A DNA stretch of 64,000 nucleotides, taken from NCBI RefSeq assembly GCF_019097595.1, contig NC_080717.1, positions 1,558,501 through 1,622,500 on the forward strand. The letters run 5' to 3'. The stretch comes from Hemibagrus wyckioides. Lineage: Eukaryota; Chordata; Actinopteri; Siluriformes; Bagridae. How positions within the stretch are numbered: position 1 is the first letter of the stretch; each line of letters begins with the position of its first letter. The notes under the pieces are model-generated. The model ran no database searches and was not told the DNA's origin. It saw only the letters and a list, made by a program, of their open reading frames with translations. A program made the translations under genes and the position numbers. Below are positions 46,695-57,869 of this stretch, piece after piece.

Positions 46695-49600
46695 CTGAAG
46701 CATGGAAAGAGGAATTACACTCATCGTTAAAAAAATTATTTCCATTTTGTTACTGGTTTTGAAAATGATGGGTTGCTAAGGTCCTTCAAGAAGTAACAGA
46801 TCTCATACATTTAAAACATATAATATGTTTTCTTTAATTCTTTATAGAAATCATTTACATTAACAAATTAAATTCAGTCATACTTGAGTCGTAAGATTCA
46901 AGTAACTTAAAGTGAAGCTTAAAATGTTGCCTGTTGGTGGGGCTACAGGGTTGGTGGTGCTACAGGGTTGGTGGTGCTACAGGGTTGTGAGCAACAATAA
47001 CTCAATCTGATTTCTTAGGGTTAGGGTTAGGGTTCTCTAAAATGGCCCCAAATTCATGACAACTGGTCACTTGCTAGCTTGTCAAATCATCTACAATGCT
47101 GTTGGCTAATGTCAGCTAATGAAAGCCATTTGTTAAGTTTATTAAAGAATTACAGCATTTGGCAGATGCCTTATAATTTCTCTAATTTTATACAGCTGAG
47201 GGTTAAAGGGCTCAGGGGCCCAGCAGTGGCAGCTTGGTGGACCTGGAATTCAAACTCACAACCTTCTGATCAGTAACCCAACACCTCAACCACTAAGCTA
47301 CGACATCCCCGACAGCAGACCACCTATTAAAAGCTGTAGTGCCCTCTAGAGTGTGCAGTGGACTGGAGCTGATTGTTACCAGGGTTACTGAGCGCTGACC
47401 CCTCCTCTCTGCTCCACAGCAGGGTCGGGGTTGGATATCCCGTAGCGTCACAGCGCAGGAGCACGTTACTGCCGAGGGAAGACATGATCTTCGTGGCTGA
47501 TGTCATCACTATCGGTTTAACGCATTGATCCAGTTCTGCTCGTTTAAACAGAACCCCAGCCAGGTTCTCCGGGCCACTGCAGGTCACCAATGGGTCCATC
47601 AGCACCACAGGAGCCTCGGCCATCTTGGACATCTCGATGAGTTTGGACATGTGGCAGTCGCAGTACCACATGTTGTCCTGGAGTCCTAGAAACATTGAAG
47701 GTGTTTATGTTGTGTTGTTTTTTCTATTTTATTTAATTACTTTGTCTTTTCTGTATTTTGAATAAATGGTTAATAAAACACTTTTGGTGATTTCTGATAG
47801 CAAAAAAAGTCTGAATTTTTCCAACAGCAGACCCAAGCATTCTAGAAAACGTTATAAACTAGTGAATTAGCCAATTAACCTCCAAAAGTCCAAAATAATA
47901 ACGCTAAATATTACACTGTACAAATAAAGCAGGTAGATATATTCACCAGCAAACTTTCTAACAATATATACAACATTATTCTGTAAATAAAACTGGTAGC
48001 CAGGTTTGCTAGCAAGGCTAAGAATGGAAGAATAGTTGTTTGAGAAAGATTCTTTTAGCATTAGTATCTTCTTACAAGTAAAACCTCTGTATGTCTGAAC
48101 CTGACTGTAGCTTCTGGAAGCTCATGTTGTCATCTGAGGCCTACAGGAAGCCGTATGTTAAACATCCTGAAGTGTTTCCAACACAAGCAGTAAAAGGCCA
48201 GGTGATTTACTTCAGCAGATCATCATTCATAACTCTGTCTCTAGGAGAACCTCAGGTTTGCTGACAGTAAACACAAAATATGTCGTTTGCCTGAAGAACA
48301 GGAACAACTGTATGGAGAAGAACACCAAGGTGCAGCTGATACTTTCCATAATCCTTTAATCACTCTTCCTCATGTACGGTTCCTTTTAGTGCTTCCAGTC
48401 CAAAATTTAGCAGCACCATGAAAAAAAGCACCACATAGGTTCCTTATTATTAACACGAAGAATATTTGACTGGATATTTGACATTCTGCTGATGATATCA
48501 TGCAGGTTATGTGATAATCACCTGGTTCATTATGTTTACACGAAGTCTACAGATCAACTTAAACCTGACTGGCATGTGGAAACTGAATTAACAGATTAAG
48601 CTGTTCTTAAGTGAGGTGAAGCATGCACACACAGAAGCTCCAGTTATCTTTAGCCACGATAAACCCACTGCAGAAAATCAAGCAGGTCAGATACGGTTAA
48701 TCGGATCCTCCAGGGTCTCATGAAGGGTTTTGAAATTACAAGCCCAGAATTCTTCTATTAAACTCCTACCTTTTAAGATACATGTGAGATCTGTACTCAT
48801 GAACCACACACACATGAGCGGAAAAGGGCTATGGTCAACATCTCTGACATCACAGTTCCCCACATTCTGATTCTGAGGAGCATTAACTGAAGCTCTTCAG
48901 TGGCTCAGTGTACCCCCTAAACCTACTGTGAATCCCTTATCATCATCATCATCATCATCATCATCACTCACCCAGTATGATCTTCTGAGAGGAACTGCCT
49001 GTGGGAATCACTCTGGAAAAGGGACTCCAGATGTCCAGAAGGTCTGAGGGTAAGGTGATTAGCTTATTGCTGGAGATGTCCAGGTAGGTGATGTTCACCA
49101 GGTAAGCTGCAGCTTCTACAGGAATGCTTGTTATTCGATTATTGTGCAGATCCAACGTCCTGAGAACAGGCATTTCTCTGAGGGCCTCCCAGGGGAACAT
49201 GGAGATCTGGTTTCCATCCAAACGGAGCTCATGCAGGACGTTCAGGTTGTAGAAGCTGGAAAGATCCACAGAGCTGATGGAGTTGTAGGTGAGCCACAGA
49301 TACCTAAGATCGGTCAGGTAGTAAAACGCCTCATTTTTTACTTGACGCACCGCTGTTTTCTCCACACGCAGCTTCACCGTGTCCAAAGGGACATTGACGG
49401 GGATCTCGGACGTGTCGGGGTCGTTACACAGCACCGTCCTGTCGGGAGATTACAAAAAATCTGTACATTCTATTGTACAGTGAAAATAAATTCCTAATGT
49501 TAAAATTATTTAAGAATATTTATGCTAATCAAATGTGCTAACAAGACATGAGAAGATTTTTACACAGCCATAAGGCTTTGTTTAGCATTTAGCTAGCTAC

Positions 49601-50543
49601 CTAAGGTAACTTGGAAAGAATTTTTGAAAAGTAAAAATAATCAGGTTGCTATTTTTTTGTTTGTGTTTGGTTGTGCTTTGTTTAAATTATTAAATGTAGA
49701 ATTTTTTTAATTGGATTTTATTGTTTTATTTGCAAAAAATTATTTTTAATAATTTGTTAGCTCTCTTGAAAACCAAATTCATCTTTATTTATTGTATTTA
49801 TAGAAAATATGCACAGGATTTCAGATGTTTTATGTTATTATTTTTATGAATTTTAATATTTTTATTAAATTTTTTGCATTTACATTTTTGCTTGAACACA
49901 CATCATCATCATCACCATCTTCACCACTTTTCAAAAGATACATTTATTTAAAAAATAATTTATTTTTATAATGATTTATTATTTTTTTTATTCTTTCTTT
50001 TTTAAATTCTTTTCTTTTTATTTTACAGTGGGCTTTTCTGTAGAAGATGTTTCTATCTAAATATGTCAAAATACATAACAATATTCTGTCCTGTTGCTAA
50101 TATTTACAGTTTATAGAAATTTAATTGTAGCTTTTAAAATACAATTAAAGTAACAAAAAAATTAAATAAAAAGTTATACCCTGCTTTCTTTTCATCTCCA
50201 TAATAAATACTTAAAAATTATTTTAAAATCCTGCACTAAAAGTCGTGATGGAGCTGATATCGCAGGAATGGAAATGATGCTGTAAATTCATATGAATTCT
50301 ATTATTAATTATTAATTACATATTTATATTTTTACAACTATTTTTACATTTAAATCAGAGAAATTCAGCAGAAGTTTGCTTCAAAACTCCATCAATAAAA
50401 AAACTCTCCCTCTGTGTGTGTGTGTGTGTTGTGTGTGTGTGTTACCTGGTCCCGTGGAACACACAGGTGCACTGTGAGGGGCAAAAAGGCTGCGCTACGC
50501 TCCAACAGCACAGCAGCACCTGAAACGCCAGGATACACCGCAT
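45697..50543 (-). CDS. lrit3: Leucine-rich repeat, Ig-like and transmembrane protein 3, four exons
   Basis: Single-pass membrane protein. In mammals and zebrafish LRIT3 is needed to place TRPM1 at ON-bipolar cell dendrites in the retina, and human loss causes complete congenital stationary night blindness. Coding exons: 50,446-50,543; 48,972-49,438; 47,380-47,685; 45,697-46,694; together 1,869 nt = 622 codons plus stop, every junction in phase. Layout: signal peptide (residues 1-18), LRR N-cap, about five LRRs, LRR C-cap (about 193-245), Ig domain (about 247-330), Thr/Ser-rich linker, FN3-like domain (about 421-511), helix (about 518-540), cytoplasmic tail. The tail ends in FEYLC, close to the human EYYC end. 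It lies upstream of egf in the same orientation, as at human 4q25. I cannot tell which teleost paralogue (a or b) it is. Confidence 0.94.
47180..47316 (-). mobile_element. tRNA-derived SINE, same family, opposite strand
   Basis: On the minus strand a B-box-like GTGAGTTTGAATTCC follows TTGGGTTACTGATCAGAAG and precedes GCTGCCACTGCTGGGCCC, the same body as the copy at 36 kb. It lies in lrit3 intron 3 immediately downstream of exon 3. Confidence 0.65.
47380..47685 (-). CDS. lrit3: lrit3 exon 3: LRR C-cap and start of Ig domain
   Basis: Starts GLQDNMWYCDCHMSKLIEM (LRRCT) and continues MTSATKIMSSLGSNVLL and RCDATGYPTP, with the first Ig cysteine in RCDATG. Donor CCTG|GTAACA, phase 1. Confidence 0.93.
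47686..48971 (-). other. lrit3 intron 2
   Basis: Unique sequence with a (CAT)n run at 48,940-48,966 close to exon 2. Nothing else is recognised. Confidence 0.7.
48972..49438 (-). CDS. lrit3: lrit3 exon 2: leucine-rich repeats
   Basis: Begins TVLCNDPDTSEIPVNVP (human SVLCNDPDMSELPTNLP), followed by tandem LRRs such as LHELRLDGNQI and LRTLDLHNNRITSIP. Ends IILG at donor G|GTGAGT, phase 1. Confidence 0.93.
49439..50445 (-). other. lrit3 intron 1
   Basis: Strongly AT-rich, with (GT)n near the exon 1 donor. No other feature. Confidence 0.7.
50446..50543 (-). CDS. lrit3: lrit3 exon 1: signal peptide and start of LRR N-cap
   Basis: ATG at 50,543 opens MRCILAFQVLLCCWSVAQ, a signal peptide, then FCPSQCTCVFHGT, the cysteine cluster that starts an LRRNT cap. 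Donor ACCAG|GTAAC, phase 2. Confidence 0.88.
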
Positions 50544-50869
50544 CCTTCACTGAGTCCCACACACACTCACACACATCACACACACACAGACACACACACA
50601 CAGTTTCAAACACACTCGGGAATCCACGCTGAAGGCGAGCGGCTCTTCATCCTGCAGCTTCACACTGAGACGAAGAGACGGTATGCAGGTGAGGATGGAT
50701 TACAGAGGATTTCTAACAGAGAGAGAGAGAGAGAGAGAGAGAGTGTGTGTGTGTGTGTATGTGTGTTAGAAAGGAAAGGTGATGACCTTTCAGGACAAAC
50801 TAATCGGCTAACAGAGGTTCCCCAATCATGTGACCTGATTCTGTTTATTTTCTGTCTGTCTCTGCACTC

Positions 50870-51311
50870 TCTCTCTCTCTCTCTCTCTCTCACTCATTCT
50901 GCATCTCTCTCTCTCTCTCTTTCTTTCTCCCTGTATCTCTCTCTCTCTCTCTCTCTCACTCTCTCTCTCTCTCTTCTATAAAGCTGTGTGTATTAGCTGT
51001 AAGTATTTTATACAGCACATGTAGTTTGTACATACCCCTCACCTCCAGGGGGAGCACTTTAAACATCACAGTCATCTAACACTCCTTCATCATCCTCCTA
51101 CACAACACAAGAGCTCTCTGGGCTTCCTCTTCAAAATATACCTGTAGGTGGAACTGTGGAACTGGAGAAATCGCACCTAGGTGTGTGTGTGTGTGTGTGT
51201 GTGTTCCCAGACTCACACTCAGTGTTCAGCCAGGATTCACTGAGAGTTTGACCAAAAAATGTAAAAATTAACTGACAGATTTTTACAAAGGAAGAGTTTT
51301 TTTACTAAGAC

Positions 51312-51352
<41 letters not shown>

Positions 51353-51548
51353 CAGATGAAGAGAAGGAGAGAGAGAGAGTGAAAGAGAGAGAGTATTAAA
51401 TAGTTCTACTTATTAAATAGTTCTACTTATTTAAATTAAAGTGATCATCGTTTCTTTTTAAAACAAACACAAACCCATCTTCAGTATATCAGTGGAGTGA
51501 TGATGCTAATGTTGCTAATGCTAGTGAAAGCCAGCAGTTCAGTATCGG

Positions 51549-51586
<38 letters not shown>

Positions 51587-51760
51587 CAGATGAAGAGAAG
51601 GAGAGAGAGAGAGTGAAAGAGAGAGAGTATTAAATAGTTCTACTTATTAAATAGTTCTACTTATTAAATAGTTCTACTTATTTAAATTAAAGTGATCATC
51701 ATTTCTTTTTAAAACAAACACAAACCCATCTTCAGTATATCAGTGGAGTGATGATGCTAA

Positions 51761-51811
<51 letters not shown>
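50870..51811. repeat. Pyrimidine/purine microsatellites upstream of lrit3
   Basis: (CT)n at 50,870-50,975, (GT)n at 51,180-51,204, (GA)n at 51,311-51,349, 51,552-51,583 and 51,764-51,811. They lie in what should be the lrit3 promoter region. No TATA box was recognised. Confidence 0.9.
51312..51764. repeat. Direct duplication of a ~200-bp block
   Basis: The block from (GA)n through GACAGATGAAGAGAAGG, TAAATAGTTCTACTTAT and CAGTGGAGTGATGATGCTAA occurs at 51,312-51,512 and again at 51,552-51,764. The second copy has one extra 17-bp TTAAATAGTTCTACTTA unit and one G-to-A change. It lies between lrit3 and the gpm6a 3' end. Confidence 0.9.
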
Positions 51812-51824
51812 ACAGGAGAGAGTT

Positions 51825-54533
51825 TATTACCAATTACACCAGGGTATTTATTGAATTTCACGCAAGCATATCAGAAAAGCCACTGTCAAGCGGGCGGCAC
51901 ATTTATGTACAAAACAGAGTCATGGTACAGCGTGGGCTACTAGGCATTCTTCAGGGAGTGTACAAAAGACGAATGCAGGAAGAGAGAGAGAGAGAGAGAG
52001 ACTTCACCACAAACTAAACACACTTACAAACAAATCAAACACTACCATCAAGAGCAAAGCGGTGGAAGAGGATCATCACTGCACATCAGGAGAGAAGAGA
52101 ATGAGCCAGCGACACACTCGCAACTTTTTACCAACTCAGAAAAAGAAATGTTTATTTTTTTTATTTTTTTTTTCTCTTTTTATTTTGGATCCGTTAAAAA
52201 CGAGTAACCATTAAATGCATGAACCATGCCACAATTAACACCGAGGTTCACAGTCTTCACCTAACATCATTATGGGGATCTGGATAAAGATCCCAATGCA
52301 CTTACACTGAGAAAGAGCTCACGAGAATGGGCGAAGAAGTGCACGAAAAACTCTTAAACACCAACAGAGCGGATGAAAGGATGAGAACACGCCCCCCGTC
52401 CGTCCCCCGGGGCTGTACCCACTGTCGACTGGACGGCTGTCATGTGACCGTCGCAGGTAATAACAGCGCTATCGCAGATGTACGTGCCAGAGCTTCAGAT
52501 AGATGATGATGATGTCGTCCAAAACACACAGGTTTTCTTTTAAATAATGCAAAAATCTCAGCAAAAATTAACGTGCAACTAATTTACACACGTCTCTGAG
52601 AGGTTTTCTGTTGGTTTTAAATTTTCAGAATAGAGAGGATCGTTCACAAATCAATTCATTTAAAAATTAATTTTGTCATACAACATAATCATTTTGTTGA
52701 TTTTTTTTTATAATAATTAATAATTATTTTTTTAAATCAATTGATTTAATTGATTATTTTCAAAAAATGAATTTACAACAAAAAAAACAAAATTTGTTTT
52801 GACATAGCATCATCATTTTGTTGCTTTTTAAAAAAAATTAATTCATTTCTTTAATTAAGTGATTTAATTGATTTTTTAAATTAATTCATATATTTTTTTT
52901 AAAAAAATCAACAAAATCATGACATTTTTTTGAAGCGCATTAATGTGAGGTGAGTTTACTAAATAACTCTTTTACCTCAGCACTCAAGATTTAACAATTT
53001 ATTTATTTATGTTTTTATTTTTTAAATTCCCCTTTTTTCTTATTTTTTTAGCTTCAAAGTTTAAATTTTAAAAAATTACATAAGTATTATTATTACATAA
53101 TAATAATCCCCCCCCCCCAAAATCGGTGAAATAAAAAATGCTGTCATTGTGATTCGCAGTGCAGCGAGACCTGAATTGTGGATAAATTTTTTGTTGTTTT
53201 TAAAAGTCGTTAATTAAATAATTAATTGTCACTGTTCGCTAGACGATTTTCTCCATAAAGTCGAACTAGATTAGACAAAAAAAAAGAAATTAAATATATT
53301 GAAATCAGATTTTAAAAAAATAAAAAATTTTCTCTGTGCTTTTAACATTATTTTTTTAATAGTTTAGGAGTCACTCAAAGGGACCTTCAAATCTCAGCTA
53401 GTGGCTCGTATCTGAAACAAATGAACGATTTAATTATTTATTCATTTATTTATTTATTGAACATTTTCAACAAAAATATTTGCAGATATTTCACTGGCTT
53501 TTTGACGAAATAAATAAGGGGGGGGCAGTAGGTGCCATGGTGGTGTCTCCTATTTAAGGCTCTAACACGTACATCTGTGACATCATTATAGCAGAGAATA
53601 TTTACGTTTGCTGTCTTTAAAAATCCCACAAACACCATTTTTTCTATTTTTCTTTCTATTTTTTTCCTTGAACACTCCCCTCTTCCTCCTCTTCCTCCAC
53701 TCATCTCCCCATTTTTCCCCAGAACATGGAATGTGGTTGTAAATGAATTCACCTGAAATCGAAGTGCTTCCATACAGTACGTGTGGACATTTACAGAATG
53801 ACTATATACAAAAATTAAAATAAAAAATTAAGGAAAAATGGACTCAAAAAAATAAAATAAAAAAATCCTTCAGCTCTACTGTGCTAGAAATCTGTAGGGA
53901 AATAAAGGAGGGGTGAAAACACTGCGGCTGTGCGACTGCGAGTAAACAACTTATAACCTTTTTTTGTCTGGATACGTTTTGTAATGATATCTGTAGAAAA
54001 ATAATAAATAAACCCTTTATGTTACATCATTTCTTACTAATTTTGTCTTTCTTTTTTCTCTTTTTTGACTCTTTTTTTTTCCAAAATAATGCAGAATGTA
54101 CAAGCAATCTGCTGATGCTTCTGGGCCAAAGATTTAAAAAACAAACAAATACACAAACAAACATACAAACAGAACCTTTTTCTTTTCATTAATGTGTGAA
54201 TTTCTTTAAAAATGAAAGCGCTGAAACACAAACACGTGAAAATACTGTGCTTTTTACGCCCTAGAGCGAGCTGTTAGATCACAACGCACTGAGATACCGT
54301 TAATACTGATGTCTTAAAAAAAGGGAAAGGAAATTGTTATAATCATGTGAGCGTACATTAAAATAAAAATTAAAAAATAATCCACCACTAGTTAGACAGA
54401 ACTGTAGTAATAATAATAATATTAATCATAATCATAGGGTTGGCCATGGGGTTGGTCATGTGACACACCATTGGTCATTAGACGGCACCAGCCAGTGCCC
54501 GAGGCTCCGCCCCCTCCTGTGCTACTTCCTGCT
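51825..54533 (-). other. gpm6a: gpm6a 3' untranslated region (inferred)
   Basis: About 2.7 kb of AT-rich sequence with no credible coding follows the stop. Minus-strand AATAAA signals at 51,847-51,852 and 51,823-51,828 lie just before a (GA)n run, so cleavage is expected near 51,800-51,830. Mammalian M6-A mRNAs also carry a long 3' UTR. The end point is inferred from the signals alone. Confidence 0.6.
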
Positions 54534-54686
54534 TTATGTGTAGGCGTTGAGTCGCTCTTTGGAGCGTGTGGAGTGGATGTCGTGTAGCTCCTGCTCCTCT
54601 TTGGACTTGCAGTCTTCGTATTTCTGCATCTTGCACGCGTCCTTCACGTAGGCCCAGTTAGCCGACAGGACCATCAGGTAGTGGAT
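54534..54686 (-). CDS. gpm6a: gpm6a terminal coding exon
   Basis: Encodes IHYLMVLSANWAYVKDACK, then the cytoplasmic tail with KSKEEQELHDIHSTRSKE and RLNAYT, stop TAA at 54,534-54,536. One oddity is YEDC where human has YEDI, which adds a cytoplasmic cysteine. Confidence 0.96.
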   Translation of the reverse strand: MHYLMVLSANWAYVKDACKMQKYEDCKSKEEQELHDIHSTRSKERLNAYT

Positions 54687-55640
54687 CTGAAATCAGAGAG
54701 ACGTCATGACGTGACACGTTCGAACACGGCCATTCCCCGCCCCCTTTCTAGGCCCCGTTTCCTAACGGGTGAAGCATAACTGTAGGCTAAAGATGTTTTA
54801 ATAATGTTATTAAATTTCTACTCTGACTTTACTAGTTTGTTATATTATTACAAATAAATACATATAATATAAAATAATTATAAATAATTATAAATAATAT
54901 AATATATATTTATATAATACAAATAAAAATGTTGGGTTCTTACTGAACGTCGATGCTGATTGGACAAAAAATTTTTACATCATTCTCATAGACAAAGAAT
55001 TGCCTTTTCTTTCATATATTTAAAAGAAAGGGCAATATATATTTCTTGATTTTAATGATTTATTGTGATTGTTATAAATATTGAGGAATAAATCTTTCTT
55101 CTCAACCCCCCCCCAAAAAAAAAAATAAATAAATAAATAAACAAGCCCAGTTACACTCATTTAGGATCATATTTCTTAAACTTAATGTGTTTGATGAGTG
55201 AAGTAGCCAATCAGCAGCGAGCAAATGACGTGTAATAAGACCCGCCCCTTTCTATTTTGAGCTTTAAGTGTTTTTTATTTTGTTGCTGTATTTTTTTGTT
55301 GTTGTTGTTGTTTTTTGATGACTCTTGCGCTATTCATTGGTCAGATTCTTCCTCCACTAGTCTTATTTGTGTTTATTACTGTGGAAGTTGTGTGTTTTTT
55401 CCTCCACTCAGCTCATTTCCTGTCGTTTTGTTTGCCACCTGTTTCTGTGCGGCTGCTCTGTGAGGACTCGATGACGTCACCGTGTTCCGAGCTAAATTTA
55501 TCTCCTACACCAGCAGGAGGCAGTGTTGTGCCACAGCGGGACATTTCTACTTCATTTTCCCTTACCTGTGTGTGTGTGTGGTGTGTGTCAGTGTTTGTGT
55601 ATGTGGTGTGCGTGTGTATGTGGTGTGTGTGTGTGTGTGT

Positions 55641-55671
<31 letters not shown>

Positions 55672-55943
55672 GGTGTGTATGTGTGTGTGTGTGTGTATGT
55701 GGTGTGTGTGTGTTGTGTGTGTGTGTGTATATGTATATGTGGTGTGTGTGTGTGTGGTGTGTATGTGTGTGTGTTGTGTGTGTGTATGTGGTGTGTATGT
55801 GTGTGTGTTGTGTATGTGGTGTGTATGTGTGTGTGTGTTGTGTGTGTGTATGTGGTGTTTATATGTGTGTGTGTGTGTGTTGTGTGTGTGTATGTGGTGT
55901 GTGTGTGTGTGTGTGTTGTGTGTGTGTATGTGGTGTATGTGGT

Positions 55944-55975
<32 letters not shown>

Positions 55976-57832
55976 CTGTTGTGGTTGTGTGTGAGTTCAT
56001 TATTTGTTTCAGTTCATCAGTTTGTTTAGCTCATTTGCATATTTATGTAACAATATAATGTAAAATGATATAATATATCATTTATATGATAATATAATGT
56101 TCAGATCCTGAATATATAACTGCACACTAATAAATATGTAATTGATATTCCTAAAATCCTAAAAATCATTATTTCTTAAAACTACACATTTGTATTATTA
56201 TGAATGAGGCCACGCCCAAAGACCCCATGAACCATGCTGCCTTTTGTGTTGTTCTCATGTGTCATGCCACAGGCGATATATATATATAAATCATCATTAT
56301 GCAAATATATGCAAATGAAGAACTAGGTTGCACAAGGCCACGCCCTGTTAGTTTCCTCACAGACAAAGTAAACAGGGCTGTCTCTCGTCTTTAACCTGTT
56401 TTCATGCATTGTGTTATATAATAAGAGATCTATTTATCATCCATATGCAAATATATGCACATTTTAAACAGAGACCACATAGAGAATAAACATTATTTGT
56501 GCACTCTATTTATTTTATCTGTATATTAATATAGATAATTATTATGCAAATGTATGCTAATTATTCACAATGCTCACAATAAAGGAAAACAGGTTGTGTT
56601 CCAGTTTTTAACATGATGTGTCATCATCATCATCATCATCATCATCATGGCTTTCTTTCGCTCTCAGAAAATGGTCGCCTACAAATGACTGAGTGATGTT
56701 TTCAACAAGCTCACAGAGCCTTTCTTCTTCTTTTAGTTTCCATAGCAACTCTGTGACAGACCCCGCATCTCTCTGAGATCGAGAGAGGGAGAGAGGGAGA
56801 GAGAGAGAGAGAGAGACTGACAGAAAAAGATGAAAAGCTGATGCAGAACCGAGGATGGAGAGGAACCTGTACGCCGAGGCCCCGCCCACTCTCAACAGCT
56901 ATGCTTATTCAAGCCTGACAAACATGGACTCTGTTTCCCATGATGCATAGCGAAGGCAGGAATGACTCATCACTGTGTTCTGGTATTTACATGCAGAGCA
57001 GCACAGAGGGGCAGTGAGTGATGTAATTCAGCCATTTTACTGCAGTCGAACCCGAATAAATACGTAAATCAAAGCTAATGAAAAAACGAAGCAGAGGAAG
57101 CCGTTATCTGTCACTTAGACACAGTGAAACTCCTTTCTTGGCAGATTTGTGCTTGTTAGGAAGATGAAGTCAGCTACGATACAGCACTTCTGGAGCAGAC
57201 TGAGTTAAGGGCCCTGCTCTAGGGCCCAGAGCAACAGGTTAGCAGTGACTGCTGAGCGTGGGCGGGGCCTCGGCGTACATGTTCCGCTCCATCTTCGGTT
57301 CTGCATCTGCTTTTCTTCTTTTTCTGTCAGCCTCTCTCTCTCTCTCTCTCTCTCTCTCGATCTCGATCGCTGGGGTTTGAACCCAGAGCCTTTAACCACT
57401 CAGCCCCCCAATCTCATAACACTTAACCATTTAACCACAACAATTTCCTCACAGCAGCTGGAGCAGATCAACCAATCAGGTGTACAGTACAGATGTTAAT
57501 GCATTTCTCTGACAGAAACCTGGCTGCAATTCACTCGTCACCGTGGACACACACTGATTTATGAGTGTAGATGAACACTGGACTCACCATGGCGATGACG
57601 GCGGCTCCGGCTCCGGCCAGCGCACACACAAACAGGTGAAAGGTCATATCCAGCTGAGGACACACCCCATATTTCACTCACATTAAAGAGTCGCTTTTAT
57701 TTCAGCTGCTTTAATAATAAATGAATGGTGGAGTTTGAAACACACCTCTTTAGATGCACACATTTTGGAGAAGTACTCAGAATTTGTACACAGAGTCTTC
57801 TCCTCTCCGATAGTCACAACACCTAAAACAGA

Positions 57833-57869
<37 letters not shown>

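Noticed and set aside
55315..56058. Plus-strand 247-codon frame ending in Val-Cys repeats
   Set aside because: It crosses a GT microsatellite inside a gpm6a intron; several overlapping frames are open for the same reason.
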